Positions 8,945 through 16,610 of a DNA stretch of 49,687 nucleotides are shown here, one piece after another. The DNA is taken from positions 1-49,687 of the forward strand of contig DASZMX010000123.1 of assembly GCA_035551475.1 (NCBI GenBank). The letters run 5' to 3'. The notes under the pieces were generated by a model. It was not told the DNA's origin. It ran no database searches and saw only the letters and a list, made by a program, of their open reading frames with translations. This DNA is from DASZMX01 sp035551475. GTDB lineage: Bacteria > Verrucomicrobiota > Verrucomicrobiia > Limisphaerales > Palsa-1400. The translations under genes and the position numbers were made by a program. Position 1 is the stretch's first letter. Each line of letters starts with the position of its first letter.

Positions 8945-9459
8945 GGCAAAGGCTGGGCCGTCCGCCGCATTTGGGAAAAATGATGGAGGAGGCTAAAGGA
9001 CCAAAACATCACGCCGACCGTGAAGCCCGCCAGCACGATCATGAGCGTCACCGTTTGCAGCCGGGGCGGCGACGCGGCGTTGGCCTCCAGAATCAACGCC
9101 TGCACGGCGGCAATGAAGGCCAGAATCATGGAGCCAAACCAAAAGGAGCGGCGCAGCAAATAATTGAACGTGACACCGGGCCCGGCGGCAAGCCAGCGCC
9201 CGCCGCTCGCCGACGTCAGAAAAAAAGGCGCAAACCGCGCCAGCAAAAACAATGCGGCAAAGAGGAGAGGAAACGTCAAGCCCACGCCGCCCATCAGGAG
9301 CAGGAAGGCGGAGCGGTCCGTCCAGCCATTGGGCCGGCCCGACGCATCGAAATGGGAGGCCACCCGCTCGGGCAAGGCATGCGCGGAACTGCTCAGCATG
9401 ACAAGAAATCCGATCACCAGCGCGACCATGATCATGGCGGGAAATCGCAAATTTTTCAT
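8941..9459 (-). CDS. DUF1648-type membrane protein
   Basis: Predicted inner-membrane protein of 172 residues with four hydrophobic segments (about 8-28, 53-75, 100-120, 135-157). Just after the first segment comes LPERVASHFDASGRPNGW, which matches the DUF1648 signature (LPxxVPxHFxxxGxxDxW) known from SdpI-like and small unknown membrane proteins. Beyond membrane location, a function cannot be assigned. I chose the ATG at 9459 rather than the GTG at 9480 because it places the hydrophobic segment at the N-terminus. It converges on rnr, and their stop codons overlap. Confidence 0.72.
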   Translation of the reverse strand: MKNLRFPAMIMVALVIGFLVMLSSSAHALPERVASHFDASGRPNGWTDRSAFLLLMGGVGLTFPLLFAALFLLARFAPFFLTSASGGRWLAAGPGVTFNYLLRRSFWFGSMILAFIAAVQALILEANAASPPRLQTVTLMIVLAGFTVGVMFWSFSLLHHFSQMRRTAQPLP

Positions 9460-9511
9460 AACTTTCGCTCGAACCGGCACGGCAGTTCCATTTTATAGTA
9501 TCGGAGGACGG

Positions 9512-9523
9512 AAGCCGCGGCTT
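9512..9523. repeat. Perfect 12-bp palindrome in a divergent promoter region
   Basis: AAGCCGCGGCTT reads the same on both strands. It lies in the 76-bp gap between two divergent membrane-protein genes, 12 bases before the ATG at 9536. It could be an operator or a short hairpin. There is no further evidence. Confidence 0.35.
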
Positions 9524-9535
9524 TAGTCACATACA

Positions 9536-10024
9536 ATGCACGCATACTGGCCCGTTTTTACGACGCTGCTGGCCACTCCTTTTGAGCATATGACGCTCGT
9601 TTGGGGCATTGTGCCGCTTTATTTTGGGCTGTTTCTCAACGAACTGACTTCCAGCGGCGCCAATTATCGCACCGCCATCCAAACGGGCTTCAGCTTTCTG
9701 TGGGCCGCCGCGCAGTGGAGCTATGCGTATGCCAGCCGGGAAGGAGGCGCGGCGCAATGGGAACCTGTCAATTTAATGGTGACCGCCTTGGTTCTCATCT
9801 TCGGACTGGCGGCGCTGTGGAGCGGGCTGCGCCGGCGCTTTCCGCGCTACGGCCGGTTTCTCGGGCACACCCGTTTCGCCAATTACTTCATGATCACGAT
9901 TTTCCCCATGCAAACCCATTGGCTGGCCTGGACCTGGGCGCGCCTGGCGGCCATCGTGATCTTTGCCGTGCCTGTTTGGCTGGCGCTGCACTTCGGACTG
10001 ATGCCCTTGCGAGGACGCAAATAG
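9536..10024 (+). CDS. Hypothetical four-helix membrane protein
   Basis: Family not recognised. The 162-residue product has about four membrane segments (18-36, 45-62, 78-96, 130-154), with a short basic loop RRRFPRYGRFLGHTRF between the last two. That loop is followed by NYFMITIFPMQTHWLAW, which might be a re-entrant or amphipathic element. There is no obvious Shine-Dalgarno; the internal ATG at 9590 is another possible start. It is transcribed away from the DUF1648 gene across a 76-bp gap that contains a perfect 12-bp palindrome (9512-9523). The next gene converges on it with only 4 bases between. Confidence 0.6.
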   Translation: MHAYWPVFTTLLATPFEHMTLVWGIVPLYFGLFLNELTSSGANYRTAIQTGFSFLWAAAQWSYAYASREGGAAQWEPVNLMVTALVLIFGLAALWSGLRRRFPRYGRFLGHTRFANYFMITIFPMQTHWLAWTWARLAAIVIFAVPVWLALHFGLMPLRGRK

Positions 10025-10028
10025 CGGA

Positions 10029-12734
10029 TTATTCCGCCACGCGATAGAAACGATAATGGAAGCGAAACGCGTTGGTGTCCGTGAAGGCGAAATTGCCGCC
10101 GCCATCGTTCGTCACGAACGCAATGTTCGTCCAGGCGGACAGATTCGTCGAAGCCTGAATGGTCAGGCGGCCGGAAGGCGTCCCGGAGCCGGACAAGCTC
10201 AACGCGCCATTGTCCAGCGTGACTTCGGGCGCGAGACTCGGAATGGCTCCGCGCACCAGCGTAACGTCATTGCCGTGGCCCCCCGCGTAATGGATCCGAA
10301 AAAGCTGGCCGCTAATTGTCAGCGTGGCATTTTCCGGCAACCCTTGAAACGTGCCGACGACCGGATCGATCGCATCGTTGGTGATAATGACAAAGGTCGT
10401 GCCCGGCGCCACTGTCGGCAATGACACCACCTGCAACTGCGCGCCGCCCAGGGACACGGCGCCCGTGACCGCAAGCTGATCGTATTGACTGCCGGGAACG
10501 GTTCCCACGCCATCCAGCGACACCGTGGCTGACGGGCCAAGGTTCAAGCCTGATGTAAAACTCAGACGCCCCGGGCCGCCGACGCCGGGCGAAATCAATC
10601 CGCCCGTAACGAGACTCACGCCGATGGAACCGGACCCATCCACCACGCCGCCATTGATCAACAGCGTCCCGTTCGCCGCCAAGGCCCCGCCGTTGGCGCG
10701 CAAGGTTCCCGCCACAATGGTGTCTCCGACGGGCAACTGAATCGTCCCCGTGTCCGCTTGCACCAGGCCGCCGGCCATATTATGAAAATCCAGCGCCGCC
10801 ACAGAGGTGACGCCGCTCCCGGCGGCTTTGCGCAGTGTGCCGGTGTTGGTCCACACGGGCAGCGGTCCGCCCCCCCAGCTTGCCGCGTCATCCGTCGTCG
10901 CCACCCACAGGCCGCCGTTGGAAATAATCGTGGTGGGCGTGCTGCCGCAATAGAGCGAGCCGCCGCCCCAATTCACCGTGCCCTTGTTGATCACGGTCAG
11001 GCCATACAGGAATTTGGTCGCCGCGGTGGCCATCGTCCATTGACCGGCCGACGATACGGTCAACTGTCCGGTGATGCCGCCGCTGTTCAAGGTGACGGCG
11101 CCGTGGCCCACCACGTTCGTGCCCGCCAAAGTGGCGCCGTCGAGGGCCAGATTGGTGATGGCTCCAGCCTCCTGAAACGTGCCGGCGCCAGTGACATAGA
11201 CTGTTCCGCCCGTCAGCAAGAGGCCGGGGATGGTGTTGAAACGAAAATTGAAAATGCCGTTGTTGAACCGCGTCACCCCATTTCCGCCCGCCACCCCGCC
11301 GCCATCGGTCCACGTCCCATTGGCGATTTCCAAAACGCCGGGCGCAGACGCCGCAAAGATGCCTCCCAGCACATTGGAATTGCCGCCGCTGAACTGCAAT
11401 GTGCCCGACGATCCATGCACCAAACCGGCGGAAATGTTGTAAAAATTGAAGCCCGAAAGCTGCGCCGCGCCAGTCCCGCCGCTTTTGTTGAGCAATCCCG
11501 AATTCGTCCACAGCGCCGTCAACCCGCCGCCGTTGACCATCGCGACGTCGCTCTGGACATCCCATGTCCCGCTGTTGATGATCGTCGTGGGAGGAGTTCC
11601 GCCGACATATAACATGCCATCCGCCCATGACACGGTCCCCTGATTGATGATGGTCGCCGTATAAAGCGCTTTGCTGGTCGGCGTGTTGAACAAAATTGTG
11701 CCGTGCGGCGACACCGTCAACCGGTCCACGAGACTGCCGCTCGTCATGGTGAGCATTCCATTGTCAATAAAGTTGGTTCCATGCAGCGTGGCGCCGTCCA
11801 AATTCAGATTCGTGATGACCCCGGCTTGCTGGAAGTTAGTGGTCCCGACGATATAAATGTCGCCCCCGGCGAGTTTCAAGCCGGGGATGACGTTCGTGCG
11901 CAAGTTCAACGTGCCGCTGGTCAACTGGATCAAACCTGTGCCGCTGGCCGTGGCCCCGGCATCCGTCCACACGCCGCCGGAAATATTCAAGACGGCGGGG
12001 GACGCGCATAGCATCGTTCCGCCCAACACATTGGAATTCCCGCCGCTGAATTGCAAAACGCCCCCGTCCGCCTCCATCGTGCCGCCCGGCAGATTGACAA
12101 AATTAAAGCCGCTGAAATAAGTCGCGCCCGTTCCCGCAATTTTGCGAATCACGCCGTTGTTGGTCCATGTCGGTGTCGCGCCGCCGCCGTAATTGAACGT
12201 GTTATCACAGGCAATCTGCCAGGTTCCCCCGTTGGAAATCGTCGTGGTGGGCGTGCCGCCAATGTAAAAGGCCCCATCGTTCCACGAGACGATCCCGCGA
12301 CTGACGAGGCTGAAAGAATACAGGAATTTGACCGTCGGGCCGGTGAAGACCAACTGCGCGTTGGTATCCACGGTTAAGGCGCCGACGAACGACCCGTTGG
12401 TCAAAACCAAAATCCCGTTATTTGTGACCAAGCCGCCGGCGTTGGTGAGCGTAAGTGTCGCTCCTCCATCCACCAACAACGTTTGCGCGCCGGCCCCGCC
12501 GCCGACGCGGAGCGCCGCGGGATTGAAGACGGCGGCGGACGTCATCGTGACGGTATAGACGCCGTCGGCCGAAACATTCGCTGTGTCGTTGACATTCGGA
12601 ACCCCGTTGGGAGACCAGTTGGAAGGCCCATTCCAATCACCGCCGAGAGTGTTGGTCCAGTTTCGGACGGAGGCCTGGGACGAAAGCGCCGCCAGGAACA
12701 AGGCGCAACACAGGCCGGGACGATGGAGTTTCAT
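10029..12734 (-). CDS. Secreted beta-helix-like repeat protein with three 219-residue repeat phases
   Basis: A 901-residue exported protein. A signal peptide (about 1-21, LCCALFLAALSSQAS) is followed by an NWSPNGVPNVNDTANV unit common in verrucomicrobial surface proteins. Then comes a Thr/Asn/Gly-rich body of short beta-strand turns, as in right-handed beta-helix proteins. The body has a long repeat: equivalent segments begin at 107, 326 and 545 (exact period 219), and GGNSNVLGG recurs at 231 and 450, degenerating to VGDTIVAG near 669. The last 50 residues carry ASTNLSAWTN, a C-terminal module also found in the deacetylase at 43291. No beta-barrel or known sorting motif is visible, so how it is displayed is unknown. 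Function is not recognised; a surface or adhesion role is only an inference. Confidence 0.75.
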   Translation of the reverse strand: MKLHRPGLCCALFLAALSSQASVRNWTNTLGGDWNGPSNWSPNGVPNVNDTANVSADGVYTVTMTSAAVFNPAALRVGGGAGAQTLLVDGGATLTLTNAGGLVTNNGILVLTNGSFVGALTVDTNAQLVFTGPTVKFLYSFSLVSRGIVSWNDGAFYIGGTPTTTISNGGTWQIACDNTFNYGGGATPTWTNNGVIRKIAGTGATYFSGFNFVNLPGGTMEADGGVLQFSGGNSNVLGGTMLCASPAVLNISGGVWTDAGATASGTGLIQLTSGTLNLRTNVIPGLKLAGGDIYIVGTTNFQQAGVITNLNLDGATLHGTNFIDNGMLTMTSGSLVDRLTVSPHGTILFNTPTSKALYTATIINQGTVSWADGMLYVGGTPPTTIINSGTWDVQSDVAMVNGGGLTALWTNSGLLNKSGGTGAAQLSGFNFYNISAGLVHGSSGTLQFSGGNSNVLGGIFAASAPGVLEIANGTWTDGGGVAGGNGVTRFNNGIFNFRFNTIPGLLLTGGTVYVTGAGTFQEAGAITNLALDGATLAGTNVVGHGAVTLNSGGITGQLTVSSAGQWTMATAATKFLYGLTVINKGTVNWGGGSLYCGSTPTTIISNGGLWVATTDDAASWGGGPLPVWTNTGTLRKAAGSGVTSVAALDFHNMAGGLVQADTGTIQLPVGDTIVAGTLRANGGALAANGTLLINGGVVDGSGSIGVSLVTGGLISPGVGGPGRLSFTSGLNLGPSATVSLDGVGTVPGSQYDQLAVTGAVSLGGAQLQVVSLPTVAPGTTFVIITNDAIDPVVGTFQGLPENATLTISGQLFRIHYAGGHGNDVTLVRGAIPSLAPEVTLDNGALSLSGSGTPSGRLTIQASTNLSAWTNIAFVTNDGGGNFAFTDTNAFRFHYRFYRVAE

Positions 12735-12739
12735 TATTT

Positions 12740-12768
12740 ATTGGATTTACGAACCCAAGGCGTGTCAA
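12740..12768 (-). promoter_or_regulatory. Candidate sigma-70 promoter of the 901-residue repeat protein
   Basis: On the minus strand TTGACA (12768-12763), a consensus -35, is followed after 17 bases by TCCAAT (12745-12740), which matches the -10 consensus at 4 of 6 positions. Only 5 bases separate the -10 from the ATG at 12734, so a transcript made here would be leaderless. The -35 is strong but the -10 is only fair. Confidence 0.4.
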
Positions 12769-12877
12769 GCAGGAAGCGTGCCGCCTCCCACCCTAAGAAC
12801 TCGCGCCTCGGATGGCGCACGCTGAATTTGACTGGCGGCCCTTCCCCGAAGGCAGTACACCAAGCGTTGCCGAAACC

Positions 12878-13501
12878 ATGAACAAATATTTGACAGAATT
12901 TATCGGGACTTTTTTTCTCGTCTTGACCATCGGCTGCACGGTGATTCCCGGCGGCGCGGGCGTGATTCCGCCGCTGGCCATTGGCGCCGCGCTCATGGTG
13001 ATGATTTACGCGGGCGGCCACGTCTCCGGCGCCCATTACAATCCAGCCGTGACCCTCGCCGTCTGGATTCGCGGCCAATGCGAGACGCGCGATGTTCTGC
13101 CGTATATGATTGCGCAGGTGGCCGGCGCCATGACGGCGGCCGGCGCGGTGATGTTCCTTTACACCAAGGGCAAACCGATGGTGATTGGCAACGTGCCCGC
13201 GGCGCTCCTGGCGGAATTCCTTTTCACCTTCGCCCTGGCCTACGTGGTGCTCAACTCCGCCACCGCCAAAAAAACCGCGGGCAATTCCTTCTACGGCCTG
13301 GCCATTGGCATGACGGTGATGACCGGCGCCTTCGCGGTCGGCGGCATTTCGGGCGGGGCCTTTAATCCAGCCGTGGCCGTGGGGGTGGTGTGCATGAAAC
13401 TCGTCGCGCTCAATGACGTGTGGATTCACTTGAGCGCGGATTTTGCCGGCGGGGCGGTGGCAGGGCTCGCGTTCAAAATCATCAATCCCGCGGACAAATA
13501 A
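12878..13501 (+). CDS. Aquaporin-like MIP-family channel lacking the selectivity-filter arginine
   Basis: Membrane channel of 207 residues with about six helices and the two half-helix NPA motifs of the major intrinsic protein family: GAHYNPAVTL (NPA at 55-57) and GAFNPAVAVG (NPA at 163-165). In most aquaporins and glycerol facilitators the second motif is NPAR, whose arginine forms the selectivity filter; here the residue is Val. The substrate (water, glycerol, ammonia or another small solute) therefore cannot be inferred. I chose ATG 12878, which starts directly at the first helix (MNKYLTEFIGTFFLV). The gene converges on erpA with one base between the stops. Confidence 0.85.
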   Translation: MNKYLTEFIGTFFLVLTIGCTVIPGGAGVIPPLAIGAALMVMIYAGGHVSGAHYNPAVTLAVWIRGQCETRDVLPYMIAQVAGAMTAAGAVMFLYTKGKPMVIGNVPAALLAEFLFTFALAYVVLNSATAKKTAGNSFYGLAIGMTVMTGAFAVGGISGGAFNPAVAVGVVCMKLVALNDVWIHLSADFAGGAVAGLAFKIINPADK

Positions 13502-13502
13502 A

Positions 13503-13862
13503 TCAGGCCGGCGCCGAGGTGTCAAACGAACGGCCGCAGCCGCAGCTTTGCGCCGCCTGCGGGTTCGTGATTTTAAAGCCGCCGCCTGTCAAAGCGTCGG
13601 AATAATCCACCACCGTGCCGCGCACGTAGGTGGCGCTGAAGGCGTCCACCAGCACGCTCACGCCAAAATAAACGCCCTCGAAATCTCCCTCGCGTTTCTC
13701 ATCAAACGTCATCCCGTATTGCATGCCCGAGCAACCGCCTTTCTCCACGTAAATGCGCAGGCTCTTGCCCGCGTTTTGCGGTTCGGCGGCGACTTTGGCC
13801 CGGATTTCCTCGGCGGCGCTCTCGGTCAAAGTGATGACAGGATTTTCCGCAACAGCGTTCAT
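13503..13862 (-). CDS. erpA: IscA/ErpA-type iron-sulfur cluster carrier
   Basis: A-type carrier that receives Fe-S clusters from a scaffold and passes them to target proteins in the cytoplasm. At 119 residues it has the family length and the three invariant cysteines: Cys44 in GGCSGMQYG, and Cys107 and Cys109 in QSCGCGRSF. HesB/IscA, ErpA and SufA cannot be told apart from sequence alone, so the symbol is a best guess. It follows the TPR gene by 9 bases on the same strand and is probably co-transcribed with it, although no functional link is evident. No other Fe-S assembly gene lies in the window. Confidence 0.88.
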   Translation of the reverse strand: MNAVAENPVITLTESAAEEIRAKVAAEPQNAGKSLRIYVEKGGCSGMQYGMTFDEKREGDFEGVYFGVSVLVDAFSATYVRGTVVDYSDALTGGGFKITNPQAAQSCGCGRSFDTSAPA

Positions 13863-13871
13863 GCCTTTACT

Positions 13872-16493
13872 CTACCGTGAATTTCCCCCGGCGTCCATAT
13901 TCCGTTGGGCCAGCGCAATGCGCTTCTCCAACGTTGGGCGCAAGGCGGGCGCCGCATCCAGCACGCGTTGATACACCTTGATGGCCGCCGCCCAATTGCC
14001 TTGCTGCTCGCAAATGGCGGCCGCCGCGGTTCCCGCCTGGCTGATCCAATAGGGGTCGGTCTGGTCCGGATCATAAAGGGCGCGGTCGAAATGCTGCAAC
14101 GCCTCCTTCGGCTGATGCGCCGCGTCCGCCACGTTGCCCAACCCGATTTCCGCGCGGCTCCGCGTGGCGGTGTCGAGACTGTCCGGCGCGCAGGCCAGCA
14201 CGGCTTGGTACATTTGGCGCGCGCCCGCCGGATCGCCGCCTTGCAAATAAAAATCGCCCAACCGTCCGAAGGCCAGCGCGGCGATGGCATTGGTCGGGGC
14301 GCCATTCGTCAACTTGCTCACAGCAGCGATGGCCTGATCGAGGAGGGCGGTGTTGGTTTTGTCGCCGGTAAACTGCTCGAAAATCGTGTCGCCCAGCGCA
14401 AAGCACGCCTGGTTCAAAATCGAAGGCGGCGTTTTCTGGTCGTCGCTCACCAGCTTGGAAAAATAATCACGCGCGCCGCGCAAGTCGCCCCGCCCGAGCG
14501 CCGATTTGCCGGCCATGAAACGGGCGCGCGCCGGCAAATCGCCCTCGGCGTTCGGCCACTTCACGTACAATTCCTCATAATTTTGTTCGGCCGGCTGAAA
14601 ATCGCGCAGGTTGAAATAATAATCCGCCACCCAATTTTGCGCCCAGGGCGCCAGGTTGTTCGAGGCGTAACGCGCCACGAAATTCGTCATCAAGGTCAAC
14701 GCATTGCTTCCCTGCCCGGCTTTGTCATAGGCCAGGGCGCGGTCAAACTCCACCCGCGGCCGCAACGGATGGCTGGTGTAATTGCTCACCCATTGATCGT
14801 AAAATGGCAGCGCCGCCGGCCAGTTGCCTTCCAGGCCCCACGTGCGCGCAATCGCGTAATCCGCCTCCGGTCGCAGCGGCGTTTGCTTTAGCGCCAGCTC
14901 GCGAAATTCCTCCCGCGCCTTGGCGTAATCGTTCTTGCGCGGGCGATCCTGCGCATACAGCAGCAGGGCCGGCCCGCTGTAATAACTGGCCGGAAACCAG
15001 CGAAAAATGCGCGCCGCCGCCTCGCTGGCGTGCTTTTCATCCCCCACCGCCAGGCCCGCTTCCAGGATTTTGTAGAGCGCCAGATCGAACAATGTATTTG
15101 TCACGCTCGGCGTCTGCGCATAATCGGCCAGCAACAAATCGTAATTGGAGAGCGCGCTGGGAAAATCCCGCGCGGCCATATCAGCGTCAGCCAGTTTGAA
15201 ACGCGCCACCGCCTGGTCCTCGGAATGCGGCAGGCGCCGCACGGCCTCGGCAAAATTGGTGCGGGCGGCGGCAAAATTGGTGTCCAGCCAGAAGCGCCAT
15301 CCGTAATCCAGTTGGGCCCGCCCGCGCGCCGGGCTGTCGGGAAAATCGCTGATGACGCTGGCGAAATTGGTGCCGGCCCGCTCCAGCAGATTGGTGACGG
15401 CGCCGGCGGCGGCATTCGTGCTCTGCGCGGCGCTCGCGGCCAAAAGCAATTCGCCCAAATCCAACCGCACCAAATCAAGGGCGGCAAAGCCGGGCCGTTG
15501 GGCGAGGCTCTCCAGCAATTGCGAGGCGGCATTCGTCTGGGCCTGCCCCAGCATCAGATCCACCGCCTTGGCCAGGACGGCGCGTTGCAACCCAGGCGGC
15601 AAGTGGTCATCCGCGAGATTGTTGGTGTAGCATTGCAGGGCTTCCGCCCATTGGCCGCGCTGTTGCAGAATTTCACCCCGCAATTGCACGCTCTCCGCGC
15701 GGCGCGCCGGTCCCAGCGTTTCGGTCAGCGCGATCAAATTGGTCGTGTTGGCTTCGGCCTCCTCGGTTTTTCCCTGCGCCAGTTGAATTTTGCAGAGGAG
15801 AAGCTGCCGCTCCCAATTCCATTCCGGGCCCAGGCTCCCTGTCGTCATCCCTCGCAGGACGTCTTCACCCGTGGCGGCCTGGCCTTGCTCCAAATACGCC
15901 TGGCTCAAGAGCAGCAGTCCCGCCGCGGCGAATTGGTTGCTGGCGCCAGCCGTGCGCGCCGCCCGCTGGAAGGCGCCATTGGTGTCGCTCAACAACGCCT
16001 GCACGCGCGGCCAGTCGCGCAGTTTGGACCAGGCGGCCGCCTCGTCATATGAGGCTTCCATCCGCATGCGCGAGTCCGGCGCGGCTTTCAGCAAATTGGA
16101 GAAACCCGTGGCCGCCATGCGATAATCGCCCAAGGCATTGGTCGATTTGGCGATGTAGAATATATAGTCTGGCGTCAACTCCCCGGCGCGCCCCAGATGC
16201 TCCTGCAAGGTGGAAATCGCCCCGGAATAATTGGATTGCAGCATTTGCGCCTGGGCCTTGCCCAACACCGCTTTGGGCGCGTAAACGGAATTGGAGTAGG
16301 CGTTTAAGAAGGCCGTAAAGTCCGCCTCCGCCTGGCCAAATTGGCTGTCCGAGAATTCCTTCGACGCGACGGTGAAAGCCTTGGTCTCGGCGTTCATCGC
16401 CCGCGCCGCCGGAGCCAGCCAAAGCGCGAGAGCGAACAGCACCGCCGCCAGCGCGCAACGGCCAATTCGGCGTGAGGGATGCTCCCGGTTCAT
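13872..16493 (-). CDS. Exported tetratricopeptide-repeat protein (873 residues)
   Basis: A signal peptide (about 1-32: basic start, hydrophobic core, APAARA) is followed by a continuous array of degenerate TPR helices. The first unit (SKEFSDSQFGQAEADFTAFLNAYSNS, about 44-69) resembles the start of YbgF/CpoB and BamD-like proteins. Later units such as YDKAGQGSNALTLM and ARDYFSKL continue to the C-terminus. No lipobox is seen, so the protein is probably periplasmic or loosely associated with the outer membrane. TPR arrays are scaffolds; a role in envelope assembly is an inference only. Divergent from the xylan-use operon (117-bp gap), with erpA immediately downstream. Confidence 0.78.
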   Translation of the reverse strand: MNREHPSRRIGRCALAAVLFALALWLAPAARAMNAETKAFTVASKEFSDSQFGQAEADFTAFLNAYSNSVYAPKAVLGKAQAQMLQSNYSGAISTLQEHLGRAGELTPDYIFYIAKSTNALGDYRMAATGFSNLLKAAPDSRMRMEASYDEAAAWSKLRDWPRVQALLSDTNGAFQRAARTAGASNQFAAAGLLLLSQAYLEQGQAATGEDVLRGMTTGSLGPEWNWERQLLLCKIQLAQGKTEEAEANTTNLIALTETLGPARRAESVQLRGEILQQRGQWAEALQCYTNNLADDHLPPGLQRAVLAKAVDLMLGQAQTNAASQLLESLAQRPGFAALDLVRLDLGELLLAASAAQSTNAAAGAVTNLLERAGTNFASVISDFPDSPARGRAQLDYGWRFWLDTNFAAARTNFAEAVRRLPHSEDQAVARFKLADADMAARDFPSALSNYDLLLADYAQTPSVTNTLFDLALYKILEAGLAVGDEKHASEAAARIFRWFPASYYSGPALLLYAQDRPRKNDYAKAREEFRELALKQTPLRPEADYAIARTWGLEGNWPAALPFYDQWVSNYTSHPLRPRVEFDRALAYDKAGQGSNALTLMTNFVARYASNNLAPWAQNWVADYYFNLRDFQPAEQNYEELYVKWPNAEGDLPARARFMAGKSALGRGDLRGARDYFSKLVSDDQKTPPSILNQACFALGDTIFEQFTGDKTNTALLDQAIAAVSKLTNGAPTNAIAALAFGRLGDFYLQGGDPAGARQMYQAVLACAPDSLDTATRSRAEIGLGNVADAAHQPKEALQHFDRALYDPDQTDPYWISQAGTAAAAICEQQGNWAAAIKVYQRVLDAAPALRPTLEKRIALAQRNMDAGGNSR

Positions 16494-16553
16494 GACGCCA
16501 ACCTAGGACGCGCGCTCTTCACGCCGCAAGCCCTAAATTCATATTATCCTCCA

Positions 16554-16582
16554 TTGCTGGCCCGATTCGCACTTGAAATACT
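16554..16582 (+). promoter_or_regulatory. Possible promoter of the xylan-use operon
   Basis: TTGCTG (16554-16559) and AATACT (16577-16582) are 17 bases apart, about 28 bases before the GH3 start codon. The match to sigma-70 consensus is moderate. No clear operator palindrome was seen in the 117-bp gap. Confidence 0.3.
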
Positions 16583-16610
16583 GCGCCATCTGCACAGACT
16601 CCCGTAACGC

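Noticed and set aside
10758..11612. 284-codon plus-strand frame opposite the repeat protein
   Set aside because: Its sequence is low-complexity and mirrors the repeat; the minus-strand protein has a signal peptide and coherent repeats.
10029..12734. Autotransporter (type V secretion) identity for the repeat protein
   Set aside because: No C-terminal beta-barrel domain; the end is the STNLxxW module.
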